Below are positions 1 through 11,305 of a stretch of DNA of 64,000 bases, one piece after another (within the stretch, counting starts at the first letter, position 1; each line of letters starts with the position of its first letter). Below the pieces are notes generated by a model that made no database searches, was not told the DNA's origin, and saw only the letters and a program-made list of their open reading frames with translations. The translations under genes were made by a program, and so were the position numbers. The stretch spans positions 1,550,001-1,614,000 of the forward strand of contig NZ_RAPV01000001.1 in NCBI RefSeq assembly GCF_003610295.1. The letters run 5' to 3'. This DNA comes from Paraburkholderia sp. BL23I1N1 (GTDB lineage: Bacteria; Pseudomonadota; Gammaproteobacteria; Burkholderiales; Burkholderiaceae).

Positions 1-567
<567 letters not shown>

Positions 568-667
568 ACTCTCGTTCACATAACGTGGGCTTTAACGCGA
601 GCCCAGGCCGCCGCATAGTGCGCGCGCTGGCCGGTTCGCACCGTTTTGAAGGTTCGGAGGTTTAAAA

Positions 668-1228
668 ATGTCTGTGGCTGATATCAGGAAGGGCGCTGAA
701 CAAAAGATGCAGCGTTCCATCGACGCGTTCAAGAACGACCTGTCGAAGATCCGCACGGGCCGTGCACACACGGGCCTGCTCGATCACATCCAGTGCGATT
801 ACTACGGTTCGCCGGTGCCGATTTCGCAGGTCGCGAACCTGACGCTGATCGACGCACGCACGATCGGCGTGCAGCCGTGGGAAAAGAAGATGGTCCAGGT
901 CGTCGAAAAGGCGATTCGCGAGTCGGACCTCGGTCTGAACCCGGCCACGCAAGGCGACGTGATCCGCGTGCCGATGCCTGCGCTGACCGAAGAACGCCGC
1001 CGCGAACTGACCAAAGTGGTCAAGAGCGAAGCGGAAACGGCCAAGGTCGCTGTTCGTAACCTGCGCCGTGATGCAAACGAGCAACTGAAAAAGCTCGTGA
1101 AAGACAAAGAAATTTCGGAAGACGACGAGCGCCGTGCAGGTGACGACGTTCAGAAACTGACGGACAAGTTCGTCACGGAAATCGACAAACTGGTAGTGAC
1201 CAAAGAAGCCGAGATCATGACGGTCTGA
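668..1228 (+). CDS. frr: Ribosome recycling factor
   Basis: Full-length 186-residue ribosome recycling factor, which with EF-G splits post-termination 70S ribosomes. The protein keeps the family layout: an N-terminal helix with the [20 protein letters not shown] segment, a central beta domain, then long C-terminal helices ending in ISEDDERR and the TDKFV segment. A GGAGG Shine-Dalgarno sequence lies 8 bases before the ATG. It sits between pyrH and uppS, as expected. Confidence 0.97.
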   Translation: MSVADIRKGAEQKMQRSIDAFKNDLSKIRTGRAHTGLLDHIQCDYYGSPVPISQVANLTLIDARTIGVQPWEKKMVQVVEKAIRESDLGLNPATQGDVIRVPMPALTEERRRELTKVVKSEAETAKVAVRNLRRDANEQLKKLVKDKEISEDDERRAGDDVQKLTDKFVTEIDKLVVTKEAEIMTV

Positions 1229-1293
1229 CGCCGCGACCGGCTCAGCACCTTCAAGGTTTCTACTTCTTTTTTGCAGTCACTGTCCCGACGGCC

Positions 1294-2076
1294 ATGACCT
1301 ATACCAGCTCAACCGTGCGCGTGCCTGATGTCGCCGCGGTGCCGCGACATATCGCGATCATCATGGACGGCAACGGCCGCTGGGCGACCCAGCGCCGTCT
1401 GCCGCGCGTGGCCGGTCATACGCGCGGCGTCGACGCAGTGCGTGCGGCCGTCGAAGCCTGCGCCCGGCAGGGCGTCGAATACCTGACGCTGTTTGCCTTC
1501 AGTTCGGAAAACTGGCGCCGCCCGAACGACGAAGTGTCGTTCCTGATGCGCCTGTTCGTCACCGCGCTGGAGCGCGAAATCGGCAAGCTGCACGCGAACG
1601 GCATCCGTCTGCGTGTGGTCGGCGATCTGTCCCGATTCGATACGCGGATTCGCGATCTGATCAAGCGCGCGGAAACCAAAACCGCGCGCAACACCCGTCT
1701 CACGCTGACCATCGCCGCCAACTATGGCGGGCGGTGGGACATCATGCAGGCCACCCGCAAGCTCGCCGAGCAATCGGCGCTGGCGGGCAAGGCGGTCGAG
1801 GTGAACGAGGACTCGTTCGCCGAACACCTGTCGATGGCTTATGCGCCGGAGCCGGACCTCTTTATCCGCACCGGTGGCGAGCGCCGTGTCAGCAACTTCC
1901 TGCTGTGGCAACTTGCCTACACCGAGTTCTACTTCACCGACACGTTCTGGCCGGATTTCGACGCCGACGCGCTCGGCCACGCCATCGCATCCTACGCGGA
2001 GCGTGAGCGCCGCTTCGGCCGCACCAGTGCTCAACTCGAGCCGCAATCGCAGAACGTCGATTCGCTTCCATGCTAA
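1294..2076 (+). CDS. uppS: Undecaprenyl diphosphate synthase (cis-prenyltransferase)
   Basis: Extends farnesyl diphosphate with isopentenyl diphosphate to undecaprenyl diphosphate, the lipid carrier for peptidoglycan and O-antigen. The catalytic Asp lies in [10 protein letters not shown] (residues 23-32) and the C-terminal family signature [15 protein letters not shown] is present. Length 260 residues is normal. The stop codon overlaps the ATG of cdsA (ATGCTAA), indicating translational coupling. Confidence 0.96.
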   Translation: MTYTSSTVRVPDVAAVPRHIAIIMDGNGRWATQRRLPRVAGHTRGVDAVRAAVEACARQGVEYLTLFAFSSENWRRPNDEVSFLMRLFVTALEREIGKLHANGIRLRVVGDLSRFDTRIRDLIKRAETKTARNTRLTLTIAANYGGRWDIMQATRKLAEQSALAGKAVEVNEDSFAEHLSMAYAPEPDLFIRTGGERRVSNFLLWQLAYTEFYFTDTFWPDFDADALGHAIASYAERERRFGRTSAQLEPQSQNVDSLPC

Positions 2077-2891
2077 AAACCCGTGTCATCACGGCGATCA
2101 TCCTGCTGGCGATCTTCCTGCCGGTCACGCTGTTCGCGCCGGTGGGCGCGTTCGGCGCGCTGATCGCCTTCGTCGTCGTGTTCGCAGCGTGGGAATGGGC
2201 GCGCCTGCTGAAGCTGGGCGGCGCGGGCCCGGTCATTTATGCACTGGTGGCCGCCGTCGCGCTGGTTGCGAGTACACGTCTCGGCACCGGCGTCGAGGAG
2301 CCCCGACCGCTGTTTCAGGCGGCCGCTATTTTCTGGGTGATCGCGGGTCCGTATGTGCTTCTGCGTAAGCCGGCCCTCGCGCAAGGCGCCTGGCGCGCTT
2401 TTCTATTCCCGGCCGGCATTGTGGTATTCGTCGCGTGCTGGCATGCTCTCGTCGCCGCGCGCATGAAGGGCGTGCCATTTGTGCTGTCGCTGCTGCTCCT
2501 GGTATGGCTGGCCGATATCGGCGCATACTTCTCTGGAAAGGCTTTCGGCAAGCACAAGCTGGCGCCCGCCGTCAGTCCGGGCAAGACCTGGGAGGGCGCG
2601 ATCGGCGGCTGGCTGGCCGTGATGATCGTCGCCGCTGCTGCGGTTTTTTTACATGCGTTCGAGCCGACCCTGTATTCTGCGCTGCTGGCGCAATTAGGCG
2701 CCGTACGTACGCTGCTCGCTTTGACCCTGCTGGTGGCATTCAGCGTGGTGGGCGACCTGTTCGAATCGATGATGAAACGCCAGGCCGGAGTGAAGGATTC
2801 AAGCGGCCTGTTGCCTGGGCACGGTGGCGTACTCGACCGCATCGACGCATTGTTGCCGGTGCTGCCGCTTGCCATGCTGCTGCTAGGCTAG
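2070..2891 (+). CDS. cdsA: Phosphatidate cytidylyltransferase
   Basis: Inner-membrane enzyme that makes CDP-diacylglycerol from phosphatidic acid and CTP, the branch point of phospholipid synthesis. It has about eight hydrophobic segments and the CDP-diglyceride synthetase signature near the C-terminus ([20 protein letters not shown], roughly residues 233-252). 273 residues is normal. It starts inside the uppS stop codon, so the two are probably translated together; dxr follows after 10 bases. Confidence 0.96.
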   Translation: MLKTRVITAIILLAIFLPVTLFAPVGAFGALIAFVVVFAAWEWARLLKLGGAGPVIYALVAAVALVASTRLGTGVEEPRPLFQAAAIFWVIAGPYVLLRKPALAQGAWRAFLFPAGIVVFVACWHALVAARMKGVPFVLSLLLLVWLADIGAYFSGKAFGKHKLAPAVSPGKTWEGAIGGWLAVMIVAAAAVFLHAFEPTLYSALLAQLGAVRTLLALTLLVAFSVVGDLFESMMKRQAGVKDSSGLLPGHGGVLDRIDALLPVLPLAMLLLG

Positions 2892-2901
2892 AGAAAGAGA
2901 T

Positions 2902-4107
2902 ATGCAAAAACGTCTGACATTGCTCGGTTCCACGGGCTCGATTGGAGACAGCACGCTCGACGTCGTCGCGCGTCATCCCGAGCGCTTTTCGGTTTTCGCG
3001 CTCACGGCGCATCGCAACGGCGACAAGCTCGTCGAGCAATGCCTGCGCTTTCGGCCTGAAGCCGCGGTGGTCGGCGACGCCGATACCGCCGCGAGCGTCG
3101 CGGCAAAGCTGCGCGAAGCGGGCTGCAAGACCGAAGTCACCTACGGGCAGCCATCGCTCGTCGACGTGTCGAAGAGCGATGGCTGCGATACGGTGGTGGC
3201 GGCAATTGTTGGCGCGGCAGGCCTTGCGCCGAGCCTGGCTGCCGCGCGCGCCGGCAAGCGCATTCTGCTGGCCAACAAGGAAGCGCTGGTGATGTCCGGC
3301 GCGATCTTCATGGACGCGGTACGTGACAACAACGCCGTGCTGCTGCCGGTCGACAGCGAACACAACGCAATATTCCAATGCCTGCCGCGCGAAGCCGAAC
3401 TGCACGGTGGCGTCTCGAAGATCATCCTGACCGCATCGGGCGGGCCGTTCCGCACGCGCGAACCGGCCACCCTGGTCGACGTCACGCCTGACGAAGCCTG
3501 CAAGCATCCAAACTGGGTAATGGGCCGTAAGATTTCGGTCGACTCGGCCACGATGATGAACAAAGGCCTTGAAGTGATCGAGGCGCACTGGCTGTTCAAT
3601 CTCCCGGGCGAGCGCATTGAAGTGCTGATTCACCCGCAAAGCGTGATTCATTCGATGGTGTCGTACGTCGACGGCTCGGTACTCGCGCAATTGGGGAACC
3701 CCGACATGCGCACGCCGATCGCGCACGCACTGGCGTTTCCGGATCGCGTCGATTCGGGCGTGGCGCAACTCGATCTGCTGCAGGTCGCGTCGCTTTCGTT
3801 CGAAAAGCCGGATTACACACGCTTCCCGTGTCTCGCGCTCGCGGTGAAGGCGTTGGCCGAGGGTGGGTTGGCGAGCGCGGCACTGAATGCGGCGAACGAA
3901 ATCGCTGTTGAAGCATTCCTGTCGCGCCAGATCGGTTTTATGGCGATCGCTCAGGTCGTCGATGCCGTACTCAACGCGTTGCCGAACCGCAGCGCGCACG
4001 CGCTCGAAGACGTGATCGAGGCCGACGCCGCTGCACGCCGCGCCGCTGCCGGCTTCATCGCGCGTCTGCCGGACGGCGCCCGTCGCACGGAACGCGCCGT
4101 CCAGTGA
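2902..4107 (+). CDS. dxr: 1-deoxy-D-xylulose 5-phosphate reductoisomerase
   Basis: Second enzyme of the MEP isoprenoid pathway: converts deoxyxylulose 5-phosphate to 2-C-methylerythritol 4-phosphate with NADPH and a divalent metal. The N-terminal NADPH loop LLGSTGSIG, the NKEALVMSG motif, the metal ligands in [10 protein letters not shown], the TASGGPFR loop and [18 protein letters not shown] are all in order. 401 residues matches the family. It supplies isoprenoid units to neighbouring uppS. Confidence 0.97.
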   Translation: MQKRLTLLGSTGSIGDSTLDVVARHPERFSVFALTAHRNGDKLVEQCLRFRPEAAVVGDADTAASVAAKLREAGCKTEVTYGQPSLVDVSKSDGCDTVVAAIVGAAGLAPSLAAARAGKRILLANKEALVMSGAIFMDAVRDNNAVLLPVDSEHNAIFQCLPREAELHGGVSKIILTASGGPFRTREPATLVDVTPDEACKHPNWVMGRKISVDSATMMNKGLEVIEAHWLFNLPGERIEVLIHPQSVIHSMVSYVDGSVLAQLGNPDMRTPIAHALAFPDRVDSGVAQLDLLQVASLSFEKPDYTRFPCLALAVKALAEGGLASAALNAANEIAVEAFLSRQIGFMAIAQVVDAVLNALPNRSAHALEDVIEADAAARRAAAGFIARLPDGARRTERAVQ

Positions 4108-4114
4108 GGCGCCT

Positions 4115-5500
4115 ATGAACCTGCTGATCGAACTGCTTGCCTTCGCGGTCGCGATTGGCGTACTCGTGGTCGTCCACGAGTACGGACATTACAGCGTGGC
4201 GCGTTTGTGCGGCGTCAAGGTGTTGCGCTTTTCAATCGGCTTCGGCAAGCCGCTGTTCCAATGGGTGAGCGCGAAGACGGGCACCGAATGGACGATTGCC
4301 GCGCTGCCGCTGGGCGGCTACGTGAAGATGCTCGACGAGCGCGAAACAGGCGGCGCGCCGATTCCCGTTGAAGCCTTGCCGCATGCGTTCAACCGGCAGT
4401 CGGTGTGGCGCCGTATCGCGATTGTCGCGGCCGGTCCGATCGCGAACTTCCTGCTCGCCATCGTGCTGTTTGCCCTCGTGTTCGCCACCGGCGTGACGGA
4501 GCCGGCGGCTGTGGTTGCTGCGCCTGCTCCAAATACGCCGGCGGCGTCGGCCGGTTTCGACGGCGGTGAAACCATCGTTGCTGTGCGTGCCGAGAACGCT
4601 GGTGAATCCGAGCGCGTGCGCTCCTGGTCGGACCTGCGCTGGAAACTGCTCGGCGCGGCATTCGATCACAAGCGTGTCGTGCTGAGCGCAAAAGATGCCC
4701 ACGGCACGTCGGATTTCCAGTTGGACCTGCGCGGTATCACCGAGAAAGACGTCGACGACGACTTTATGTCGCATCTCGGCTTCGAGCCGGGTGGCGGCAA
4801 GCTGACGGTCGCGGGCGTGCAGCCGGATAGCGCGGCGCAAAAGGCAGGGCTTGCCGTGGGTGACCGTCTGCGGGCGGTGGACGGTGTTCCTACCGACAAT
4901 GCCACGGCCTTCATCGCTTATGTAAAATCGCACGCCGGTAAGCCCGTGACGCTGCAGGTCGAGCGTGGTGGGCAGGCGGCGGGCAAGCTGGAAGACGTTC
5001 GTATCGTCCCGCAGTCGCAGCGTGATGACGCAACGGGTCAGCAGATCGGCCGGATCGGTGCGGAACTCGCCACCCAGGTGCCGTCGATCGACGTGCGCTA
5101 CGGGCCGATCGAAAGTCTGCAACTGGGCGCACGCCGTACCTGGGATCTCGCTGTCTATTCGGTGCGCATGTTCGGGCGAATGATTGTTGGCGAGGCTTCG
5201 CTGAAGAATCTTTCCGGTCCCGTCACGATCGCCGATTACGCAGGAAAGAGCGCACGTCTAGGTCCTTCTGCATTCCTGTCGTTCCTGGCCCTTGTCAGTA
5301 TTAGCCTCGGCGTACTGAACCTGTTACCAATTCCGGTATTGGACGGTGGGCATCTGTTATATTATTTGGTTGAAGCTGTAACCGGCAAAGTTGTCTCTGA
5401 TCGCTGGCAACTCGTTTTTCAGAGGGCGGGTCTCGCCTGCATCGTCGCTTTGTCGGCGATTGCGCTGTTCAACGATCTGGCTCGTTTAATCCATTTTTAA
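4115..5500 (+). CDS. rseP: Site-2 protease RseP (sigma-E pathway, M50 family)
   Basis: Inner-membrane zinc metalloprotease that cleaves anti-sigma factor RseA within the membrane during envelope stress. The HEYGH zinc motif lies at residues 21-25 in the first transmembrane segment. A PDZ-containing periplasmic region follows (GVQPDSAAQKAGLAVGD is the clearest PDZ stretch), and the second active-site motif NLLPIPVLDGGH is near residue 400. 461 residues is typical. It lies 7 bases after dxr and ahead of bamA, a conserved envelope-biogenesis order. Confidence 0.96.
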   Translation: MNLLIELLAFAVAIGVLVVVHEYGHYSVARLCGVKVLRFSIGFGKPLFQWVSAKTGTEWTIAALPLGGYVKMLDERETGGAPIPVEALPHAFNRQSVWRRIAIVAAGPIANFLLAIVLFALVFATGVTEPAAVVAAPAPNTPAASAGFDGGETIVAVRAENAGESERVRSWSDLRWKLLGAAFDHKRVVLSAKDAHGTSDFQLDLRGITEKDVDDDFMSHLGFEPGGGKLTVAGVQPDSAAQKAGLAVGDRLRAVDGVPTDNATAFIAYVKSHAGKPVTLQVERGGQAAGKLEDVRIVPQSQRDDATGQQIGRIGAELATQVPSIDVRYGPIESLQLGARRTWDLAVYSVRMFGRMIVGEASLKNLSGPVTIADYAGKSARLGPSAFLSFLALVSISLGVLNLLPIPVLDGGHLLYYLVEAVTGKVVSDRWQLVFQRAGLACIVALSAIALFNDLARLIHF

Positions 5501-5567
5501 AGTGTCTGGCGGCGTTCACGATGGCGACCGTCCGACCTGATGCAGCTATACACACTGGGGAAGCACG

Positions 5568-7871
5568 TTGTTTAAACCTCATCGCTTTGTTCCAAAGACG
5601 GTTATAGCCGCGGCATTCGCCGCGCATGGGCTGGTTGCTCACGCAACGACGCCCTTCGTGGTGCAAGACATCCGGATCGAGGGGTTGCAACGCGTCGAAC
5701 CCGGTACCGTGTTCGCGTACCTGCCCATCAAGCAAGGCGACACCTTTAGCGACGACAAGGCTTCTGAAGCCATTCGCGCGCTGTACGCCACGGGCTTCTT
5801 CAACGACGTCAAGATCGCGACCGAAGGCAATGTCGTCATCGTGCAGGTGCTGGAGCGTCCGGCCATCGGCACGATCGACTTCGCCGGCATTCACGAGTTC
5901 GACAAGGAAAACCTGACCAAGGCGCTGCGCGCGGTCGGTTTGTCGCAAGGCCGTTACTACGACAAGGCACTCGTCGACAAGGCCGAGCAGGAACTGAAGC
6001 GCCAATACCTGACGCGTGGCTACTATGCCGCCGAAGTCACCACCACGATCACGCCGATCGACCGCAACCGCGTGTCGGTGCTGTTCTCGGTGGCTGAAGG
6101 TCCGAGCGCGAAGATCCGCCAGATCAACTTCATCGGCAACAAGGCGTTCAGCACGGGTACGCTGCGCGACGAAATGCAGCTGTCCACGCCGAACTGGTTC
6201 TCGTGGTACACGAAGAACGACCTGTACGCGAAAGACAAGCTCACCGGCGACCTCGAAAATGTCCGCTCGTATTACCTGAATCGCGGCTACCTCGAGTTCA
6301 ACATCGAGTCGACCCAGGTGTCGATCACGCCGGACAAGAAGGACATGTATCTGACGGTCACGCTGCACGAAGGCGAGCCGTATACGATCAACAGCATCAA
6401 GCTGGCCGGTAACCTGCTCGATCGCGAGCCGGAGTTGAACAAGCTCATCAAGATCAAACCGGGTGACCGCTTCTCGGCTGAAAAGCTGCAAGCTACCACC
6501 AAGGCGATTGTCGACAAGCTGGGCGAATATGGCTACGCGTTCGCCACCGTCAATGCACAGCCGCAGATCGATCAGGAACACCACAAGGTCGACCTGACGC
6601 TGCAAGTGGATCCGAGCCGCCGCGTGTACGTGCGCCGCATCAACGTGGTCGGCAACACGCGCACCCGTGATGAAGTGGTGCGCCGCGAAATGCGCCAGCT
6701 CGAAAGCTCGTGGTTCGATTCGAACCGCCTCGCGCTGTCGAAAGACCGGATCAACCGTCTCGGCTACTTTACCGATGTCGACGTGACCACGGTGCCGGTC
6801 GAAGGCACGCCGGACCAGGTCGATGTGGACGTCAAGGTGGCCGAAAAGCCGACCGGCGCGATCACGCTGGGCGCGGGCTTCTCGTCGACCGACAAGGTGG
6901 TGCTCTCCGCCGGTGTGTCGCAGGACAACGTGTTCGGTTCGGGTACGAGTCTCTCGGTGAACGTGAATACCGCCAAGACGTACCGTACCTTGACGGTCAC
7001 GCAGGTTGACCCGTATTTCACGGTCGACGGCATCAAGCGGATTACCGACGTGTACTACCGTACGTACCAGCCGCTGTACTACTCGACGGATTCGAGCTTC
7101 AAGATCGTCACGATCGGTGGCGACCTGAAGTTCGGTATTCCGTTCTCCGAAGTTGACACGGTGTACTTCGGCGCCGGCCTCGAGCAGAACCAGCTGGACA
7201 TCGACGCGAACACGCCGCAAAGCTATATCGACTACGTGCATGAGTTCGGCCGTGTGTCGAACAACGTGCCGATCACGGTGGGCTGGTCACGCGACGCGCG
7301 TGACAGCGCACTGGTGCCGAGCCGCGGTTACTTCACGCAGGCGAACGCCGAATACGGCACGCCGATCGGCGGCACGCAGTACTACAAGGCCGACATCAAC
7401 GCGCAGTACTATTATTCGTTCTCGCGTGGTTTCGTGCTGGGCTTCAACTTCCAGGGTGGTTACGGTAACGGCCTTGGCGGCAAGCCATACCCGATTTTCA
7501 AGAACTACTACGCGGGCGGTATCGGTTCGGTGCGAGGCTATGAGCCGAGCTCGCTGGGTCCGCGTGACGCGAAGACCAACGACCCGATCGGCGGCTCGAA
7601 GCTCCTGGTGGGTAACATCGAATTGACGTTCCCGCTGCCGGGCACGGGCTACGACCGTACGTTGCGTGTCTTCACGTTCCTCGACGGCGGTAACGTCTGG
7701 GGCACGGAGGGCAACAGCATTGGCGCGAACGGCCTGCGTTACGGCTATGGTGTCGGTCTTGCGTGGATCTCGCCGATCGGTCCGCTCAAGCTCAGCTTGG
7801 GCTTCCCGCTCACGAAGCACACCGGCGACCAGTATCAGAAGTTCCAGTTCCAGATCGGGACGGCATTCTGA
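5568..7871 (+). CDS. bamA: Outer-membrane protein assembly factor BamA
   Basis: Core of the BAM complex that folds beta-barrel proteins into the outer membrane. A signal peptide (cut after residue 26, LVAHA) is followed by five POTRA domains (about residues 27-430) and a C-terminal 16-strand barrel with the conserved GSVRGYE motif (lid loop, VRGF-type). It ends in a C-terminal Phe, as barrel proteins do. 767 residues is normal. The start appears to be TTG, preceded by GGGGAAG with good spacing; no in-frame ATG lies close by. Confidence 0.95.
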   Translation: MFKPHRFVPKTVIAAAFAAHGLVAHATTPFVVQDIRIEGLQRVEPGTVFAYLPIKQGDTFSDDKASEAIRALYATGFFNDVKIATEGNVVIVQVLERPAIGTIDFAGIHEFDKENLTKALRAVGLSQGRYYDKALVDKAEQELKRQYLTRGYYAAEVTTTITPIDRNRVSVLFSVAEGPSAKIRQINFIGNKAFSTGTLRDEMQLSTPNWFSWYTKNDLYAKDKLTGDLENVRSYYLNRGYLEFNIESTQVSITPDKKDMYLTVTLHEGEPYTINSIKLAGNLLDREPELNKLIKIKPGDRFSAEKLQATTKAIVDKLGEYGYAFATVNAQPQIDQEHHKVDLTLQVDPSRRVYVRRINVVGNTRTRDEVVRREMRQLESSWFDSNRLALSKDRINRLGYFTDVDVTTVPVEGTPDQVDVDVKVAEKPTGAITLGAGFSSTDKVVLSAGVSQDNVFGSGTSLSVNVNTAKTYRTLTVTQVDPYFTVDGIKRITDVYYRTYQPLYYSTDSSFKIVTIGGDLKFGIPFSEVDTVYFGAGLEQNQLDIDANTPQSYIDYVHEFGRVSNNVPITVGWSRDARDSALVPSRGYFTQANAEYGTPIGGTQYYKADINAQYYYSFSRGFVLGFNFQGGYGNGLGGKPYPIFKNYYAGGIGSVRGYEPSSLGPRDAKTNDPIGGSKLLVGNIELTFPLPGTGYDRTLRVFTFLDGGNVWGTEGNSIGANGLRYGYGVGLAWISPIGPLKLSLGFPLTKHTGDQYQKFQFQIGTAF

Positions 7872-7941
7872 TCCGGCGGCCGGCGATCCGGCCGCGAGTG
7901 GCTTCAGGCGGCGGGCCCGGCCAAACTACAGTATCGAGAGG

Positions 7942-8478
7942 ATGACTTTGCTAACCGGTATGTTTTCGAAACGTGTGGCGTGTGCGTTTGCGCTGGCAAT
8001 GACGCTGGGTGTTGGCGTGGCGGGGGTAGCGCACGCGCAGGAAGCCAGGATCGCTGCGGTGAATTCGGACCGTATCCTGCGTGAATCGGCTGCCGCGAAG
8101 GCTGCACAGGTCAAGCTCGAGGCGGAGTTCGCCAAGCGCGACAAGGATCTGGCCGATATGGCGCAGAAGCTGAAGTCGATGTCCGACTCGCTCGACAAGA
8201 ACGGCGCGTCGATGTCGGCCGCCGATCGCGCGCAGAAGCAGCGCGATCTGTCGCAGCTGGATACGGACTTTCAGCGCAAGCAACGCGAGTTTCGCGAGGA
8301 CCTGAACCAGCGCCGTAACGAAGAGCTGGCCGCGGTGCTCGACCGGGCCAACAAGGTGATCAAGCAGATCGCCGAGCAACAGCACTACGACCTGATCGTT
8401 CAGGAAGCGGTGTACGTGAGCCCGCGCATCGACATTACAGATCAGGTGCTCAAGGCACTCGCGGCCTCGGGTAACTGA
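7942..8478 (+). CDS. skp: Periplasmic chaperone Skp/OmpH
   Basis: Trimeric periplasmic holdase that escorts unfolded outer-membrane proteins to BamA. It has a signal peptide ending VAHA at about residue 33, then the OmpH domain beginning [13 protein letters not shown] and a long charged helical hairpin (about residues 60-140) rich in Lys, Asp and Gln. 178 residues. Placed between bamA and lpxD as in most proteobacteria. The exact start is uncertain: ATG 7942 has GAGAGG almost touching it, and ATG 7960 is an alternative. Confidence 0.93.
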   Translation: MTLLTGMFSKRVACAFALAMTLGVGVAGVAHAQEARIAAVNSDRILRESAAAKAAQVKLEAEFAKRDKDLADMAQKLKSMSDSLDKNGASMSAADRAQKQRDLSQLDTDFQRKQREFREDLNQRRNEELAAVLDRANKVIKQIAEQQHYDLIVQEAVYVSPRIDITDQVLKALAASGN

Positions 8479-8624
8479 ACGCGCGCGCTGGGTTGCCGGC
8501 TGGCGGATCGCAGCGCGGCGCCGTAGAACTGACAAGTTGGACTGAGTTTGCAGCAACCATCTTGCATGGGATCGGAGTAAGGGCTGAAGCGCTAACTCTG
8601 GTCGACACAGGAGACAGGATAGGC

Positions 8625-9758
8625 ATGGCATTTACGCTCGAGGACATCGTCCAACAGTTCGGCGGTGAAGTAGTCGGAGATGGTTCGCGGCGCGTCAGCA
8701 GTCTGGCGCCGCTCGACCAGGCAGGTCCGGACCAGCTGGCATTCCTCGCCAATCCGAAGTATCTGTCACAAGTCGAGACAACCCGTGCGGGCGCGGTATT
8801 GATCAACGCCGACGATCTCGCGAAACTCGCCCTCGGCGAGAATCATTTGCAGGCCGCGCATTTGCATGCCGCGCGCAACTTCATCGTCACGCCGAATCCG
8901 TACGCTTACTTCGCGCGCGTCGCGCAAACCTTCATCGACATGGCCGCACCGAAGGCGGTGCCCGGCGTACATCCGAGTGCAACCATCGACCCGTCCGCGC
9001 AAATTGCCGCGAGCGCTGTGATCGGTCCGCACGTCACGGTGGAAGCGGGCGCGGTGATCGGCGAAAACGTGCGCCTGGATGCCAACGTGGTGATCGGCCG
9101 CGGCACACGGATCGGTGCAGGCTCGCATCTGTATCCGAATGTCGCGGTGTATTACGGCTGCAAGCTCGGCGAGCGCGTGATCGTGCACGCGGGCGCGGTG
9201 ATCGGTTCGGACGGTTTTGGCTTCGCGCCGGATTTTGTGGGCGAAGGCGATGCGCGTACCGGCAGCTGGGTGAAGATTCCGCAGGTCGGCGGTGTGTCGA
9301 TCGCGGCAGACGTCGAAATCGGCGCGAACACGACGATCGACCGTGGCGCCATGGCCGATACGATCATCGAAGAGTGCGTGAAGATCGACAATCTCGTGCA
9401 GATCGGTCACAACTGCAAGGTCGGCGCTTACACGGTGATCGCCGGCTGCGCGGGCATCGCGGGCAGCACGACAATTGGCCGTCACTGCATGATCGGCGGC
9501 GCGGTCGGGATTGCCGGTCATGTGACGCTGGCAGACTATGTGATCGTCACGGCGAAGTCAGGCGTGTCTAAGTCGTTGTTGAAGCCCGGCATGTACACCA
9601 GCGCGTTCCCGGCAGTGAATCATCTGGACTGGAACAAGAGCGCCGCCTTGCTGCGTAACATCGACAAACTCCGTGACCGGATCAAGGCGCTCGAAAATGC
9701 CGCGTCGGCAGGCAAGCCAGCCGGCACAGCAAGCCATTCCGCAAGCGACAAAACCTGA
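8625..9758 (+). CDS. lpxD: UDP-3-O-(3-hydroxyacyl)glucosamine N-acyltransferase
   Basis: Third step of lipid A synthesis: adds the N-linked hydroxyacyl chain from acyl-ACP. An N-terminal uridine-binding domain (about residues 1-105, [15 protein letters not shown]) is followed by a left-handed beta-helix of hexapeptide repeats. The catalytic His lies in [10 protein letters not shown], and there is a C-terminal helix. 377 residues. The start is chosen at ATG 8625, before the family N-terminus. lpxD-fabZ-lpxA-lpxB run in the standard lipid A order. Confidence 0.96.
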   Translation: MAFTLEDIVQQFGGEVVGDGSRRVSSLAPLDQAGPDQLAFLANPKYLSQVETTRAGAVLINADDLAKLALGENHLQAAHLHAARNFIVTPNPYAYFARVAQTFIDMAAPKAVPGVHPSATIDPSAQIAASAVIGPHVTVEAGAVIGENVRLDANVVIGRGTRIGAGSHLYPNVAVYYGCKLGERVIVHAGAVIGSDGFGFAPDFVGEGDARTGSWVKIPQVGGVSIAADVEIGANTTIDRGAMADTIIEECVKIDNLVQIGHNCKVGAYTVIAGCAGIAGSTTIGRHCMIGGAVGIAGHVTLADYVIVTAKSGVSKSLLKPGMYTSAFPAVNHLDWNKSAALLRNIDKLRDRIKALENAASAGKPAGTASHSASDKT

Positions 9759-9953
9759 GATATTGGGCCAATCCGTAGGGCAACCTGCCGGCACCGCGTA
9801 AAATGGCGGGCAAGCATCAGGAAGCAAAGTCGGTTGCCGTGACCGGGTGGCGTGGCCGCCGGTCTCGGCAAGCGCCGGCAGCGCGCGTTACCAACCCACC
9901 TGCACCAGCATCCGCAGTCATCATCGCGCAGACAATGCGTGAGTAGAAACACC

Positions 9954-10418
9954 ATGAGCACCGAAAAAATCAATCTCGACATTCACAAGATTCTCGCGCT
10001 GCTGCCGCATCGTTACCCGATCCTGCTGGTTGACCGGGTGCTCGAACTTGAGCCGCATAAGCGCATCAAAGCGTTGAAGAACGTGTCGATCAATGAGCCG
10101 TATTTTCAGGGTCACTTCCCGACCCGTCCGGTGATGCCCGGCGTGCTGATCCTCGAAGCGCTCGCGCAAACGGCGGCCCTGCTGACGTTTTCGGAAGAGC
10201 CGAGCGATCCGTCGAACACGCTGTATCTGTTCGTGGGCATCGACAATGCGCGTTTCAAGCGCGTGGTGGAACCGGGCGATCAGCTGATCCTGAACTGCAC
10301 GTTCGAGCGTCACATGCGCGGCATCTGGAAGTTCAAGGCGCGCGCCGAAGTGGATGGTGTCGTGGCGGCGGAAGCCGACCTGATGTGCGCCGTGCGGCAC
10401 ACGGATAAAGACGCTTAA
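9954..10418 (+). CDS. fabZ: 3-hydroxyacyl-ACP dehydratase
   Basis: Hot-dog-fold dehydratase of fatty-acid elongation. It competes with LpxA and LpxD for 3-hydroxyacyl-ACP, which explains its place in the lpx cluster. [14 protein letters not shown] and the active-site stretch [20 protein letters not shown] (catalytic His, and Glu further on) are present. With the start at ATG 9954 the protein is 154 residues, normal for the family; an upstream in-frame extension has no similarity to FabZ. Confidence 0.96.
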   Translation: MSTEKINLDIHKILALLPHRYPILLVDRVLELEPHKRIKALKNVSINEPYFQGHFPTRPVMPGVLILEALAQTAALLTFSEEPSDPSNTLYLFVGIDNARFKRVVEPGDQLILNCTFERHMRGIWKFKARAEVDGVVAAEADLMCAVRHTDKDA

Positions 10419-10513
10419 AGATCGGAGTCCGGGCAGTCAGCGGCTTCCCTTGAGCGCTGCAAGCTCCACCTAGGCCCATCCAGACAACGCAACAGAATCA
10501 GAAGCGAGGACGC

Positions 10514-11302
10514 ATGAGCAGGATTCATCCCACTGCGATCGTCGAACCGGGCGCACAAGTCGACGAATCCGTCGAAATCGGACCATATGCCGTCATCGGC
10601 GCCCATGTGACGATCGGCGCACGGACCACGGTCGGTTCGCACAGCGTGATCGAAGGTCACACCACGATCGGCGAAGACAACCGGATCGGCCACTACGCAT
10701 CGGTCGGCGGCCGTCCGCAGGACATGAAGTATCGGGACGAGCCGACCCGGCTCGTGATCGGCAACCGCAACACGATCCGTGAATTCACCACGATCCACAC
10801 CGGTACGGTGCAGGACGCGGGCGTCACCACGCTGGGTGACGACAACTGGATCATGGCCTACGTGCACATCGGTCACGACTGTCACGTCGGCAGTAACGTC
10901 ATTCTGTCGAGCAATGCGCAGATGGCCGGCCACGTGACCATCGGCGACCACGCGATCGTCGGCGGCATGTCGGGCGTGCATCAGTTCGTGCGCATCGGCG
11001 AGCATTCGATGCTGGGCGGCGCGTCGGCGCTCGTGCAGGATATTCCGCCGTTCGTGATTGCCGCCGGCAACAAGGCGGAACCGCACGGTATCAACGTCGA
11101 AGGTCTGCGCCGCCGCGGTTTCTCCGCGGACGCGATCTCGGCGCTGCGCTCGGCGTACCGCCTGCTGTACAAGAACGGCCTGTCGCTGGAAGAAGCGAAG
11201 GTGCAGTTGCGCGAACTCGCGTCCGCGGGTGGCGATGGCGATGCACCGGTACAAACGCTGCTCGCGTTTGTCGATGCATCGCAACGCGGCATCATCCGCT
11301 AA
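10514..11302 (+). CDS. lpxA: UDP-N-acetylglucosamine O-acyltransferase
   Basis: First step of lipid A synthesis: 3-O-acylates UDP-GlcNAc. The 262-residue protein begins with hexapeptide repeats ([20 protein letters not shown]) forming the left-handed beta-helix. It contains the catalytic-His region [11 protein letters not shown] near residue 120 and the conserved [14 protein letters not shown], then a C-terminal helical domain starting near [12 protein letters not shown]. It lies three bases before lpxB, so both are almost certainly co-transcribed. Confidence 0.97.
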   Translation: MSRIHPTAIVEPGAQVDESVEIGPYAVIGAHVTIGARTTVGSHSVIEGHTTIGEDNRIGHYASVGGRPQDMKYRDEPTRLVIGNRNTIREFTTIHTGTVQDAGVTTLGDDNWIMAYVHIGHDCHVGSNVILSSNAQMAGHVTIGDHAIVGGMSGVHQFVRIGEHSMLGGASALVQDIPPFVIAAGNKAEPHGINVEGLRRRGFSADAISALRSAYRLLYKNGLSLEEAKVQLRELASAGGDGDAPVQTLLAFVDASQRGIIR

Positions 11303-11305
11303 ACG

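Noticed and set aside
5469..7241. 590-residue open frame antisense to bamA
   Set aside because: Arg/His/Val-rich shadow of a high-GC gene; bamA on the other strand is unmistakable.
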